Source: Phycisphaerales bacterium
GTDB taxonomy: Bacteria > Planctomycetota > Phycisphaerae > Phycisphaerales > UBA1924
Length of the DNA: 64,000 nt
NCBI GenBank assembly: GCA_020849615.1
Contig: JADLFW010000040.1
Location: forward strand, 124,001-188,000
Reading direction: 5' to 3'
In this document: piece by piece, positions 1 through 8,882 of the stretch
How positions within the stretch are numbered: the first letter of the stretch is position 1
Layout: each line of letters begins with the position of its first letter
Made by a program: the position numbers and the translations under genes
Notes under the pieces: model-generated
The model's database searches: none
Told to the model about the DNA's origin: nothing
The model's input: only the letters and a program-made list of their open reading frames with translations

Positions 1-1
1 C

Positions 2-1672
2 ACCGTGACGTTCCGCCGCCGGATGCCGGGCCAGACCTCCAAGCGCACTTTCATCAGCGACATCGACGGCAGCGTGCAGTACTACGCCGTCGTCCCCGCG
101 TCCCCCGGGTCGGCGACCGATCGCACCGCCATGGTCCTCTCGCTCCACGGCGCGAGCGTAGAAGCGACGGGCCAGGCCGATTCCTATTTCCCGAAGCCCT
201 GGGCCACGATCATCTGCCCGACCAACCGCCGCCCGTTCGGCTTCGACTGGGAAGACTGGGGCCGGCTCGACGCCCTCGAGGTCCTGGCCGATGCGAGCAA
301 GCACATCGCGCACGATGCATCCCGCACCTACCTGACGGGCCATTCGATGGGCGGGCACGGCACGTGGCAGCTCGGCGCACTCTTCCCGGATCGGTTCGCC
401 GCGATCGGGCCCAGCGCGGGCTGGAGCTCCTTCCAGTCCTACACCGGCACCGGCGCGGTCAAGGACCCCGACCCGGTGATCGAGCTCCTGCAGCGCGCCG
501 CGGCCTCATCCGAGACCATGGAGTACATCCGCAACTACGAGACGCAGGGGGTGTACATCCTCCACGGCGATGCGGATGACAATGTCCCGGTGAAGCAGGC
601 CCGGGACATGCGCGAGGCGCTGTCGAAGTTCCACACCGATCTCACCTGGTTCGAGCAGCCCGGCGCGGGCCACTGGTGGGAGAACTCCGATGAGCCCGGG
701 GCTGAGTGCCTCGACTGGCCCGCCATGTTCGACCTCTTCGCCCGCCGGCGGCTGGCGTCCGATGCCGAGACCCGCGAGGTCCGCTTCGCCACGCCCAGCC
801 CGGCCATCTCCTCCAGCTTCCGCTGGGCCGCGATCGAGGCCCAGATCAAGCCTCTGAAACCCTCCTCGATCGATCTCCGCTTCGACCCCGGCAAGCGCCG
901 CTTCACCGGCACCACCGACAACGTCGAGCGGCTGTCGCTGAGCCTGGCGCACATCGCGGACGAGCCCGTCGCGGTCGAACTCGACGGCACCAAGTTCGCC
1001 GACCTCGCCCACCCGGGCGGCGAGTCGCCGCGGCTGTGGCTGGCCCGCGCTGCCGATGGCGCCTGGTCGGTGATGGATCATCCCTCGCCCGATCTGAAGG
1101 GCCCGCACCGCGGCGGGCTCTTCAAGGATGCCTTCCGAAACCGCGTGCAGCTCATCTACGGCACCAAGGGCACGCCCGGAGAGAACGCCTGGGCATTCGC
1201 CAAGGCGCGGTACGACGCCGAGACGTTCTGGTACCGCGGCAACGGCTCGCTCGAGGTCATTGCGGACACCGACTTCAACGCCGCGGACGAGCCCGACCGC
1301 AACATCGTGCTCTACGGCAACGCCCGCACGAACGCGGCGTGGCCCGCGCTGCTGTCGGGGAGCCCCGTGCAGGTCGAGGATGGGAAGGTGCGCCTCGGCC
1401 CGCGCGAGGCCACGGGAGATGACCTGGCGTGCCTTTTCATCCGCCCGCGCCCGGGCAGCGGCACGGCGTCGGTGGGTGTGGTTTCGGGCACGGGCCCGGC
1501 AGGGATGCGCCTCACGGACCGTCTGCCGTATTTCCTGTCGGGTGTGGGGTATCCCGATGTGACGATCCTGGGCCCGGAGATGCTCGAGCAGGGCGGGCCC
1601 GGCGTCCGGGCCACGGGCTACTTCGGCAATGACTGGAGCGTCGAGCGCGGCGAGTGGGCGTGGAGGGAGTAG
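2..1672 (+). CDS. alpha/beta hydrolase (prolyl oligopeptidase/esterase type), 5' end outside the window
   Basis: Serine hydrolase of the alpha/beta fold, probably an extracellular esterase or peptidase. The frame is open from the first base, so the gene very likely starts upstream; GTG at position 5 is only the first possible start inside the window. Counting from that GTG, the nucleophile elbow GHSMGG puts Ser at about residue 114, HGDADDNVP supplies the acid at about 191, and PGAGHWW supplies His at about 223, so the triad is complete. The roughly 300 residues after the hydrolase domain have no motif I recognise. It converges on aroA with only 3 bp between the stop codons. The natural substrate cannot be told from sequence. 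Confidence 0.85.
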   Translation, partial: TVTFRRRMPGQTSKRTFISDIDGSVQYYAVVPASPGSATDRTAMVLSLHGASVEATGQADSYFPKPWATIICPTNRRPFGFDWEDWGRLDALEVLADASKHIAHDASRTYLTGHSMGGHGTWQLGALFPDRFAAIGPSAGWSSFQSYTGTGAVKDPDPVIELLQRAAASSETMEYIRNYETQGVYILHGDADDNVPVKQARDMREALSKFHTDLTWFEQPGAGHWWENSDEPGAECLDWPAMFDLFARRRLASDAETREVRFATPSPAISSSFRWAAIEAQIKPLKPSSIDLRFDPGKRRFTGTTDNVERLSLSLAHIADEPVAVELDGTKFADLAHPGGESPRLWLARAADGAWSVMDHPSPDLKGPHRGGLFKDAFRNRVQLIYGTKGTPGENAWAFAKARYDAETFWYRGNGSLEVIADTDFNAADEPDRNIVLYGNARTNAAWPALLSGSPVQVEDGKVRLGPREATGDDLACLFIRPRPGSGTASVGVVSGTGPAGMRLTDRLPYFLSGVGYPDVTILGPEMLEQGGPGVRATGYFGNDWSVERGEWAWRE

Positions 1673-1675
1673 GCG

Positions 1676-3106
1676 TCAGGCGTAAAGCAGTCCCCAGTCG
1701 CGCCAGAACGTCGGGTACGTCTTGGCGACGCACCCCGGATTCCGGATGAACGTGTTGGGCCGGCGCAGGCCGATGATCGCCAGCGACATCGCCATGCGGT
1801 GATCATCGTACGTGTCGAACTCAACCCGCGGCGCGGTGGCCGAACAGTCGAGCCCACCCGGCGGCGGCGTGATCGACATCGCATCGGGATCTTCGGCGAC
1901 GGGGCATTCCACTTTGATTCCGATCTTGGTGAGCTCGTTGCGGACGGCGGCGATCCGGTCGGTCTCCTTCACCCGCAGCGTCCGCAGCCCGCGCAGGACG
2001 GTCGGTCCCTCGGCGAAGCACGCCACGGCCGCCAGCGTCATCGCCGCATCGGGCATGTCGATCATGTCGGCATCGATGCCGCGGAGCGACTGGGGCCCGC
2101 GGACCTGGATGGAGGGCTCGAATGACATGCCGCGGATCAGCCCGGCGCCCATCCGTTCGAGCAGCTCGGGGAACCTCGCATCGCCCTGGAGTGAGCCGGT
2201 GCCCAGGCCCGGGATGTGGCAACCAGCGCCCGGCACCACGGCCGCAGCGCCCCAGAAGTACGTGGCTCCGCTGGCATCGGGCTCGACGTTGTACTCGAAG
2301 CCGGGCAGGCCGCGGGGGTGGCCATCGGGCGCCTCATCGCCCTCGGCCCGGGCGGGGGGCGCCACGCGCAGCACGCGCAGGTTGTGGCTCATCTTCACGG
2401 TAGCGCCAAGGCGGCTGAGCAGGCCGAGCGTCATCTCGACATACGAAGCGCTGGTGACGGGCCCGGTCATGCGCAAGGTGATCCCGCCCGGCAGCCACGG
2501 CCCGATCATCAGCAGCGCGGAAATGAACTGTCCCGATTGGGTGGTGCCCAGCTGCGCTGTGAACCCGTGCGGGCCCGGCGCGGCCAGCCCCGGCGGCGGG
2601 TGGATGCGGACGGGCGGAAACCCCGGGCGGATCGTGAACTCGCACCGCGCGTGGAGCTGCTCGAGCGCCTCGGTCAGCTCCCCGATCGGGCGATCGCGCA
2701 TGCGGGCGTTCCCGTCGATCGTGACCGGGCCCGGCGCCAGCAGGGCCGCCGCGGCCAGGAAGCGCGTCGCGGTCCCGGCGTTGTTCAGGTTGACCTCGAC
2801 GCCGGCCGGGCCCGTCTTCCAGCGTCCATCGACGCCCGAAACCTCCAGGTCCCCACCGGGTGTGCGGAGAACACCCGCGCCCAGCTGCCGCAGCGCGGCG
2901 ATCATGCGCTCGGCATCGTCGGCATCGAGCAGGGGGCGGCGGATGGTGGAATGGCCCGACGAAAGCGCTGCCAGCAGCAGGGCGCGGTTGGTCAGGCTCT
3001 TGGAGCCGGGCGGACGGATGCAGGTGTCGAAGGGGCGCGCGGCGTGCAGCGGCTCCAGCGGCAGCGGGTCGGGCAGGTCGGCCGGTCGCTCGGTGAACTT
3101 GACCAT
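1676..3106 (-). CDS. aroA: 3-phosphoshikimate 1-carboxyvinyltransferase (EPSP synthase)
   Basis: Sixth step of the shikimate pathway: transfers enolpyruvyl from PEP to shikimate 3-phosphate in the cytoplasm. The N-terminal PPGSKSLTNRALLLAAL carries the PEP/S3P-binding Lys, NNAGTATRFL is the second substrate motif, and DDHRMAMSLAI lies near the C terminus. At 476 residues it is slightly longer than the usual 430. ATG at 3106 is preferred because GGAG sits 4 nt upstream; a GTG immediately before it (3109) is an alternative. It lies 26 bp downstream of groES on the same strand, so the two are probably co-transcribed. trpD, another aromatic-pathway gene, is about 5 kb away but not in the same unit. 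Confidence 0.95.
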   Translation of the reverse strand: MVKFTERPADLPDPLPLEPLHAARPFDTCIRPPGSKSLTNRALLLAALSSGHSTIRRPLLDADDAERMIAALRQLGAGVLRTPGGDLEVSGVDGRWKTGPAGVEVNLNNAGTATRFLAAAALLAPGPVTIDGNARMRDRPIGELTEALEQLHARCEFTIRPGFPPVRIHPPPGLAAPGPHGFTAQLGTTQSGQFISALLMIGPWLPGGITLRMTGPVTSASYVEMTLGLLSRLGATVKMSHNLRVLRVAPPARAEGDEAPDGHPRGLPGFEYNVEPDASGATYFWGAAAVVPGAGCHIPGLGTGSLQGDARFPELLERMGAGLIRGMSFEPSIQVRGPQSLRGIDADMIDMPDAAMTLAAVACFAEGPTVLRGLRTLRVKETDRIAAVRNELTKIGIKVECPVAEDPDAMSITPPPGGLDCSATAPRVEFDTYDDHRMAMSLAIIGLRRPNTFIRNPGCVAKTYPTFWRDWGLLYA

Positions 3107-3132
3107 CACGCTCCGCCAGCGCCGGGCCCGGC

Positions 3133-3486
3133 TCAGCGGCCCTCTTCCTCGGGCGATTCTTTCCTGAATACGGCGACGATGTCCTCGATCGGCACCACGA
3201 ACAGCCGGTTGTCGCCCTCGAAATCGACGGGGATCGCGTGCTTCGGATTGAACAGCACCCGGTCGTACCGCTTGATCGGGTAGTCATCATCCCGGTCCAC
3301 CAGCGCCGAGATCGCCACCACCCGCCCGGTCAGCGTGGGGATCTCGATCTTGTCCGGCAGGTGGATGCCCGTCTTGGTCTGCTTGCGGTCCTCATCCTTG
3401 CGGATCAGGACCCGCTTGCCGACCGGCTCGACGACCTCCAGGCCCGAAGCGGCCCGGGGCTGGCGCGATGGATTGGAAGAAGCCAT
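3133..3486 (-). CDS. groES: GroES-family co-chaperonin, divergent and without an adjacent groEL
   Basis: Small 117-residue protein with the GroES beta-barrel pattern: KRVLIRKDE near residue 25, the mobile-loop stretch KTGIHLPD, GRVVAI, YDRVLFN and a C-terminal EDIVAVF. The mobile-loop hydrophobic triplet that docks on GroEL reads I-H-L instead of the usual I-V-L. The N terminus has about 20 extra Ser/Pro/Arg-rich residues and the C terminus is acidic. No groEL follows; aroA does. The start is ATG at 3486, because a TACAGT hexamer lies 7 nt upstream; a longer reading to 3522 would run through that promoter. It could be an alternative GroES paralog rather than the main co-chaperonin. Confidence 0.88.
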   Translation of the reverse strand: MASSNPSRQPRAASGLEVVEPVGKRVLIRKDEDRKQTKTGIHLPDKIEIPTLTGRVVAISALVDRDDDYPIKRYDRVLFNPKHAIPVDFEGDNRLFVVPIEDIVAVFRKESPEEEGR

Positions 3487-3493
3487 GGGTGCA

Positions 3494-3499
3494 ACTGTA
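3494..3499 (-). promoter_or_regulatory. -10 element of groES (leaderless type)
   Basis: TACAGT on the minus strand ends 7 nt before the groES ATG (3486). With the usual 6-8 nt from -10 to the first transcribed base, transcription would begin at or next to the start codon. No clear -35 was seen. Confidence 0.65.
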
Positions 3500-3550
3500 C
3501 GCCCGGGCGGGCCCGGCCCCAACTCTCATCCGCGGCCCGGCTACCGGCGG

Positions 3551-3556
3551 TATGCT
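3551..3556 (+). promoter_or_regulatory. putative -10 element of apt
   Basis: TATGCT lies 19 nt upstream of the apt ATG at 3576. This leaves a leader of only about 12 nt, which contains a weak GAGGAA. Confidence 0.45.
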
Positions 3557-3575
3557 CCGGGCCGAGGAACCCCGC

Positions 3576-4094
3576 ATGGTTGAACTCACCGCGTTGATCC
3601 GAGATGTCCGTGATTTCCCGAAGCCGGGGATCGTCTTCAAGGATTTCACCCCGCTCCTGGCCGACCCGCGCGGGCTGGCTCTCGCCGTCGAGCTCATGGC
3701 CAACCCCTTCCGCGGTACGCGCATCGATCTGGTGGTCGGCGCTGAATCCCGCGGGTTCATCTTCGGCATCGCCGTCGCCCAGGCCCTCTCCGCCGGGTTC
3801 GTCCCCATCCGCAAGCCCGGCAAGCTCCCCCGCTCCGTCAACGGCGTCGACTACGCCCTCGAGTACGGCAAGGACCGCCTCGAGATCCACTCCGATGCCC
3901 TCGGCCCGGGCCAGCGCGTGCTGCTCGTCGATGACCTCCTCGCCACCGGCGGCACGCTCAACGCCTGCTGCCAGCTCATCAAGGCGGGCGGCGCCCACAT
4001 CGCCGGCATCACCGTCCTCATCGAGCTCCTGTCCCTCAACGGCCGCGAGCTGGTCCGCGAGTACGGCTCCGTCCACTCGGTCATCCAGTGCTGA
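3576..4094 (+). CDS. apt: adenine phosphoribosyltransferase
   Basis: Purine salvage enzyme converting adenine and PRPP to AMP and pyrophosphate in the cytoplasm. The 172-residue length is normal for the family. It begins LIRDVRDFPKPGIVFKDFTPLL, the typical Apt N terminus, has ESRGFIFG in the middle and the PRPP-binding loop VLLVDDLLATGGT at about residues 112-124. ATG at 3576 is chosen because the family starts at this point; the open frame extends upstream through non-coding sequence and the divergent groES promoter. Its 3' end is followed after 32 bp by the promoter and start of the next plus-strand gene. Confidence 0.96.
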   Translation: MVELTALIRDVRDFPKPGIVFKDFTPLLADPRGLALAVELMANPFRGTRIDLVVGAESRGFIFGIAVAQALSAGFVPIRKPGKLPRSVNGVDYALEYGKDRLEIHSDALGPGQRVLLVDDLLATGGTLNACCQLIKAGGAHIAGITVLIELLSLNGRELVREYGSVHSVIQC

Positions 4095-4114
4095 GCCCGG
4101 CCGGGCTCGGGCCG

Positions 4115-4120
4115 TACAGT
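4115..4120 (+). promoter_or_regulatory. -10 element of the choice-of-anchor I-like gene (leaderless type)
   Basis: TACAGT ends 6 nt before the ATG at 4127. It has the same hexamer and nearly the same spacing as the groES promoter. Confidence 0.65.
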
Positions 4121-4126
4121 TGCCCC

Positions 4127-5836
4127 ATGCGAATCCGCGCCGACCTCCGACGCTCCGCCCGCACCCCAGCGATGATCCTGGCCCTGCTCGCCGGGCCGCT
4201 CGCCCTCGCGCAGGACGGGCCCGCCGCCCCGCCTCCGACGCAGCCCCAGGCCACTCCACCCCCGGCAGTTGAACCGCCGGCCCCCAGTCTGACCCTCCGC
4301 CGGATCGGCTCCGTGGCGCAGCCCAGCGCGGAGATCGCGGGCTACGACCCGTTGGGCCGCCGGGCCTATATCGCGGGCGGCGCCTTTGTCGCCGAGATCG
4401 ATCTGCGCCGCCCCGGCTATCCCGGCTGGGTCCGCCAGTTCGACCTCTCCGAGGCCGCGGGATTCCCTTCCGTCGAGGTTGACCGCGAGCATGCCGCGGA
4501 GGTCACGCATGTTGCGGTTGACCCTTCGGGCCGCAACTTCGCGGTCGCGAGCGTGTGCCCCCGCGACTTCGCGGCCCGCGAAGGCGCTGTGGTCTTCTTT
4601 CACATGCCCACCGGCGTGATGCTCAAGTCGCTCAAGGTCGGGTTCAACCCCGACAGCCTGGCGTTCACTCCCGATGGGTCCACGCTCATCGTGGCCAACG
4701 AGGGCCGGCCCGCGCTGCGCCCGGATGGCGGAGTCGTCGATCCGCCCGGTGGCCTCTCGATCATTGAACTCTCCGGTCTCCCCGATGTGGAAACCCTCGT
4801 CCGCCAGCTCGGCGCCGACCGCGTGATGACCATTGATCTGGACGGGCCCGTGGTCGAGCAGGCCCTCGCCGCCGGCGCCGCCGGCCCGCGCATCCACCCC
4901 GCGGCGAAGGACAATCCCGCGCTCGATCTCGAGCCCGAATCGCTGGCCATCAACGGCGATCGCGTCTATGTGACACTGCAGGAGAACAACGCCATCGCGG
5001 TGTTCGACCTGCCATCCAGGAAGTGGGTGCGCATCGCCGGGCTGGGCTCCATCGAGCAGACGATCGACGCCTCCGACTTCGATGGCGGCATCAAGATTGC
5101 CCAGAAGGTCCGCGGCCTCCCCATGCCCGACCAGATCGCGGCCTTCACCGCCGCCGGCCGCACCTACCTCGTCACCGCCGACGAGGGCGATGACCGCGGC
5201 GATTCCAACGACCGCTCCGCCCCCCGCGGAGACCGGGCCCGCGTCCGCGACCTGGCCCGCTGGAACAAGATGTCGCCGAAGCTGATGTCCACCGCCGATC
5301 TCTCCGACCCCGTGATCGGCCGCCTCCAGGTTTCGGTCTTTGATGGCGACACCGATGGCGATGGGCTGATCGATGTGCCGACGATGTTCGGCACGCGCAG
5401 CCTGTCCGTCTGGGATGCCGAGACTCTCCAGCGCGTCGGCGACACCGGCTCGGCCTTCGAGCAGATGATGGCCGACCGGGACAAGGAACACTTCAACGCG
5501 GAACGCGTCGGCTCCGAGGAGCCGCCCGTCTTCCAGTTTGATGCCCGCTCGCCCGAGCGCGGGCCGGAGCCCGAGGGCATCGCGATCGGCCAGGTCGCCG
5601 GGAGGACGTTCGCCTTCGTCTCGCTCGAGCGCCCGGGCGCGATCGTCGCGGTCGACCTCACCGACCCCGCCAACCCGCGGCCGATCGAACTCGCCGCGGC
5701 GGCCGCTTCCGGCGATGTCGGGCCCGAGGGCATCCTCTTCGTCCCCGCCGAGCAGAGCGCGGCCTCGGAAGCCATGCTCCTGGTGTGCAGCGAAAACACC
5801 GGCACGCTCTCGGTCTACCGCATCATCACCCGCTGA
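4127..5836 (+). CDS. secreted choice-of-anchor I-like beta-propeller protein
   Basis: Exported 569-residue protein of the family often annotated choice-of-anchor I or alkaline-phosphatase-like. The N terminus is a signal peptide (Arg-rich start, then AMILALLAGPLALAQ, cleavage after ALA near residue 30) followed by a Pro-rich linker. Blade-like repeats follow, for example VAVDPSGRNFAVASV, SLAFTPDGSTLIVANEG and PESLAINGDRVYVTLQENNAIAVFDL, then YLVTADEGDDRG and a Ca-binding-like DGDTDGDGLID near residue 410. No C-terminal sorting tail is visible. The start is ATG at 4127, 6 nt after a TACAGT; the open frame reaches 39 nt further and overlaps apt. The substrate is unknown. Confidence 0.8.
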   Translation: MRIRADLRRSARTPAMILALLAGPLALAQDGPAAPPPTQPQATPPPAVEPPAPSLTLRRIGSVAQPSAEIAGYDPLGRRAYIAGGAFVAEIDLRRPGYPGWVRQFDLSEAAGFPSVEVDREHAAEVTHVAVDPSGRNFAVASVCPRDFAAREGAVVFFHMPTGVMLKSLKVGFNPDSLAFTPDGSTLIVANEGRPALRPDGGVVDPPGGLSIIELSGLPDVETLVRQLGADRVMTIDLDGPVVEQALAAGAAGPRIHPAAKDNPALDLEPESLAINGDRVYVTLQENNAIAVFDLPSRKWVRIAGLGSIEQTIDASDFDGGIKIAQKVRGLPMPDQIAAFTAAGRTYLVTADEGDDRGDSNDRSAPRGDRARVRDLARWNKMSPKLMSTADLSDPVIGRLQVSVFDGDTDGDGLIDVPTMFGTRSLSVWDAETLQRVGDTGSAFEQMMADRDKEHFNAERVGSEEPPVFQFDARSPERGPEPEGIAIGQVAGRTFAFVSLERPGAIVAVDLTDPANPRPIELAAAAASGDVGPEGILFVPAEQSAASEAMLLVCSENTGTLSVYRIITR

Positions 5837-5842
5837 CCACGT

Positions 5843-6523
5843 TCACACCGCCGGGCCCGAATTCACCGCCATGATCTCCTCCAGCGGCCTGCGCCGGATG
5901 TCCGGCACGGTGCACCCTTCCGCCGCGTAGCCCACCGGGATCAGCAGGTACGGCCGCTCATGCGCGGGCCGGTTGAGGATCCGGGCCAGGAACGCCATCG
6001 GGCTGGGTGTGTGCGTCAGCGTCGCCAGCCCGGCGTGATGCAGCGCAGCCAGCAGGAACCCCACGGCGATGCCGACCGATTCGTTTACGTAGTACACCTG
6101 CCCGCCATCATCTGTCTGCATCAACTTGAAGACGACGATCAGCCATGGCGCCGCCTCCAGGAACTCCTTGTGCTCATCGGTCCCCAGCGGGGCCAGGTCG
6201 TCGAGCCAGGCCCGGGTCGCCCGGCGGCGGTAGAACTCCCGTTCCTCCGCCTCTGCCCCGGCGCGGATCTCCCGCTTGAGGGCGGGGTCGCTGACCGCGA
6301 TGAACCGCCACGGCTGCTTGTTGGCCCCGGAGGGCGCCGTCCCGGCGGCCCGGATCGCCCATTCGATCGACTCCCTCGGCACGGCCCGGTCGGAGAACAT
6401 CCGCACGCTGCGACGACGGTTCATGCGGTCGAAGAACCGCCGGGCCTCTACCCCGGGCCCGTCTGCGGGCCGGTAGGGCTCGTACGGTACAACAGGGAAC
6501 TTTTCGCGTGTCGGCTCGTTCAT
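5843..6523 (-). CDS. nitroreductase family protein
   Basis: FMN-dependent oxidoreductase of the nitroreductase fold, 226 residues. RRSVRMFSDRAVPRESIEWAIRAAGTAPSGANKQPWRFI (residues about 36-74) is the classical FMN-binding start, followed by a conserved C-terminal half ending in AERPYLLIPVGYAAEG-type sequence. Planctomycete relatives are sometimes annotated as iodotyrosine-deiodinase-like nitroreductases, and the substrate here cannot be assigned. The gene converges on the choice-of-anchor I-like gene with 6 bp between stops. The start at 6523 is supported by TACCAT 9 nt upstream. Confidence 0.9.
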   Translation of the reverse strand: MNEPTREKFPVVPYEPYRPADGPGVEARRFFDRMNRRRSVRMFSDRAVPRESIEWAIRAAGTAPSGANKQPWRFIAVSDPALKREIRAGAEAEEREFYRRRATRAWLDDLAPLGTDEHKEFLEAAPWLIVVFKLMQTDDGGQVYYVNESVGIAVGFLLAALHHAGLATLTHTPSPMAFLARILNRPAHERPYLLIPVGYAAEGCTVPDIRRRPLEEIMAVNSGPAV

Positions 6524-6532
6524 GGCGGCCCG

Positions 6533-6538
6533 ATGGTA
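6533..6538 (-). promoter_or_regulatory. -10 element of the nitroreductase gene (leaderless type)
   Basis: TACCAT on the minus strand ends 9 nt before the ATG at 6523. Confidence 0.6.
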
Positions 6539-6649
6539 CCGCCGGGGCTGTTATGCCGATAGAACTCCTGCGCCGCCACCGCCGCCACCCCGCACCGGTA
6601 CAACGCAGAACTCCGGTACTCCACCGGTTTTCCAGATTGGAACCCCTCC

Positions 6650-7732
6650 ATGCGGACCACTCTCCATGCCATCGCCGTGTGCATTCTGCTGGCTGCCGGC
6701 GGTTCTGCGACCGCTGTCTTCTCCGCCGAGCCGCCTCCCGCGACGACACCCGAATCGCGTTCGGACCGGGAGGTCAATCTACGCCCCAAGTTCCGGAAGG
6801 GCGACCAGACGCGTTTCATCATGACTATCGACAGCACGGGCCAGACCCGGTCCGCCGATGCCGCCGCGCCGGCCTCCAAAGACCGCTCCCGCCCTGATTC
6901 AAAGAAGCCGGCAAAGCAAGCGGCCGCGGATGACAAGGCCGAGGAGCAGACGATGAAGCAGGAGCTGGGCCTGCTGCTGCGCGTCAAGGAGGCCGACCCG
7001 GAGAAGGGCGCCACCATCGAGCTCGTGTACGAGTCGCTCAAGGTTGACCTGCGATCGCCCGGCATGGATGTCACCTTCGACAGCACGAAGAAGGCTGCAA
7101 AGCCTGCATCCAAGACCGGCTCCGACCCCTCCGCATCCATGCCGACCGAGCAGGACATGATCGAGGCGATGCTGCGGCCGATGGTCGGGACCACCATCAC
7201 CATGCAGGTCGACGCCGATGGCAACATCACAAGTTCCTCGGGCGGATCGGCGCTCTCCATGGCCGGGATGCTCACGGCGGTCAACGGGCTCACCGGCTCA
7301 TCCCTGCCCGGCGCGGGCGCCGGGGGCGATGCCCTCGGCTCGCTCTTCACCGTCGCCAAGGGCCGCGGTTCCGCGGCGGTGGGCGAAAGCTGGACCACCA
7401 GCGACACCCTCGACAACTCTCTCATCGGCACCTTCCGCATCACCAACAAGACCACCCTTAAGTCGCACGCCCGCGGGCTGGCCCAGCTCGCGTTCGCGGG
7501 CCACCTCGAACCGGGCACGCAGGGATCGCCGGGCCTGCTCAGCAGCACGGCCCAGGTGAAAGAATCCGATTTCACCGGTGATGCCGCCTGGGACACCGAG
7601 CGCGGCATGCTCAAGACCATGACCAGCGATCAGCGCATCGTGATGGATGCCACGGTGCCCGACATGGATGCGGGCCAGCGGAGCGTGACCATGACCAGCC
7701 GCACCCGCGTCACCGTCAAGCGCATTGATTGA
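6650..7732 (+). CDS. secreted DUF6263-like protein of unknown function
   Basis: 360-residue exported protein. The signal peptide is MRTTLHAIAVCILLAAGGSA followed by TAVFSAE, with cleavage likely near residue 26. The mature part starts with RPKFRKGDQTRFIMTIDSTGQ, then a Lys/Ala-rich spacer, LGLLLRVKEADPEKGATIELVYESL, a second Lys/Ala spacer and a Gly/Ser-rich stretch (TSSSGGSAL). It ends in a beta-rich segment with alternating polar and hydrophobic residues. This matches what I recall of DUF6263 proteins, common in planctomycetes and without known function. About 125 bp precede it, with no convincing Shine-Dalgarno sequence. It converges on trpD with 14 bp between stops. Confidence 0.7.
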   Translation: MRTTLHAIAVCILLAAGGSATAVFSAEPPPATTPESRSDREVNLRPKFRKGDQTRFIMTIDSTGQTRSADAAAPASKDRSRPDSKKPAKQAAADDKAEEQTMKQELGLLLRVKEADPEKGATIELVYESLKVDLRSPGMDVTFDSTKKAAKPASKTGSDPSASMPTEQDMIEAMLRPMVGTTITMQVDADGNITSSSGGSALSMAGMLTAVNGLTGSSLPGAGAGGDALGSLFTVAKGRGSAAVGESWTTSDTLDNSLIGTFRITNKTTLKSHARGLAQLAFAGHLEPGTQGSPGLLSSTAQVKESDFTGDAAWDTERGMLKTMTSDQRIVMDATVPDMDAGQRSVTMTSRTRVTVKRID

Positions 7733-7746
7733 CCGCCGGGCCGCGC

Positions 7747-8796
7747 TCAGCCGCGTGAGCAGCGGATCAGCTGATCGAGCGTCGCGGATGCCCGGCCCGT
7801 CTCGATCGCATCCCGCGCGGCCCGCACCGCATCGGGCCACGCGGCTGCTGCGCCCGCCACCAGGATCGCCCCGGCGGCGTTCAGCACCGCGATGTCGCTG
7901 CGCGGGCCCGGCTCCCCCGCCAGCACCTCGCGCACGGCCCGGGCCGAGGCCTCCACGTCAGCGATCACGAGGTCCGCGATGGTCGCCGGCGCGATCCCCA
8001 GTCCGCGAGGAATCAGCTCGAAGAACTCCACCACGCCGCCCTCGACCGCGGCGATCCGCGTCGGCGCGGTCGTCGTGATCTCATCGAGACCATCCAGCCC
8101 GTGCACCACCATCGCGCGCTGCGCCCCCAGCCGGGCCAGCGTCCTCGCCACCGGCTCGATCAGCTCCGCCGCGTATACCCCGATGAGTTGCCTCTGAGCC
8201 CCCGCGGGATTGGTCAGCGGGCCCAGCAGGTTGAAGATGGTCGGAAACCCCAGCGCTCGCCGGGCCCCGGCCGCGTGCCGCATCGCGGGGTGGTGGTGAA
8301 TCGCGAAGCAGAAGCACACCCCCGCCTCGGCCAGGCACACGGCCTGCACATCGGGGGGGGCATCCACGGTCACTCCCAGCGCCGCCAGCACCTCGGCCGA
8401 CCCACGGCCGGTCCGCGAGCGGTTCCCGTGCTTGGCGACGCACACCCGCACGGGCCCGCCCGTGTGGTGGGGGGATGCCGCCGCCGCGATGATCGCCGCC
8501 GCCGTCGAGATATTGAAGGTCTTTGGCGCCCCGCCCGTCCCGCATGTGTCGACGATGCTGACGCGCTGGCCCGGCGGCGGCGAGAACGGCACCGCCGTGA
8601 CGTGCCGGCGCATCACCCGGGCTGCTCCGAGCAGCTCATCCACCGTTACACCCCGGCTCTGCATCAGCGACAGCACCGCGCCGATCTGCGCTTCGCTCAA
8701 CCGCCCGCTCAGAAGCTCCTCGAACAGCCACTCGCTCTCCTCGGTCGAGAGAGCTCCGGCATGGAGCAGGCGGGCCAGGATCGGGGTGATCTCCAT
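7747..8796 (-). CDS. trpD: anthranilate phosphoribosyltransferase
   Basis: Second step of tryptophan synthesis: transfers phosphoribose from PRPP to anthranilate. 349 residues, the normal length. The helical N terminus (ILARLLHAGALSTEESEWLFEELLSG) is followed by the PRPP loop DTCGTGGAPKTFNIST at about residues 83-98 and KHGNRSRTGRGSAEVL, a slightly altered form of the anthranilate-binding KHGNRSVSS loop. FNLLGPLTNPA is conserved. No other trp gene is nearby, so it is a stand-alone gene here. It is divergent from the DUF4175-like gene. Confidence 0.95.
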   Translation of the reverse strand: MEITPILARLLHAGALSTEESEWLFEELLSGRLSEAQIGAVLSLMQSRGVTVDELLGAARVMRRHVTAVPFSPPPGQRVSIVDTCGTGGAPKTFNISTAAAIIAAAASPHHTGGPVRVCVAKHGNRSRTGRGSAEVLAALGVTVDAPPDVQAVCLAEAGVCFCFAIHHHPAMRHAAGARRALGFPTIFNLLGPLTNPAGAQRQLIGVYAAELIEPVARTLARLGAQRAMVVHGLDGLDEITTTAPTRIAAVEGGVVEFFELIPRGLGIAPATIADLVIADVEASARAVREVLAGEPGPRSDIAVLNAAGAILVAGAAAAWPDAVRAARDAIETGRASATLDQLIRCSRG

Positions 8797-8808
8797 TCGT
8801 CGGCCCTC

Positions 8809-8814
8809 AGGGTA
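8809..8814 (-). promoter_or_regulatory. putative -10 element of trpD
   Basis: TACCCT on the minus strand ends 12 nt before the trpD ATG at 8796. The spacing is slightly longer than in the other leaderless-type sites of the window. Confidence 0.45.
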
Positions 8815-8871
8815 CTCCCATGGGCCCGGAGATGCGTGCGGATGCCCTCAAACCCCGCGACCGCGCCCTCG

Positions 8872-8877
8872 TACTAT
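8872..8877 (+). promoter_or_regulatory. -10 element of the DUF4175-like gene (leaderless type)
   Basis: TACTAT ends 5 nt before the ATG at 8883. This supports that start over the upstream in-frame ATG at 8820, which would place the promoter inside the coding region. Confidence 0.6.
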
Positions 8878-8882
8878 CCCAT

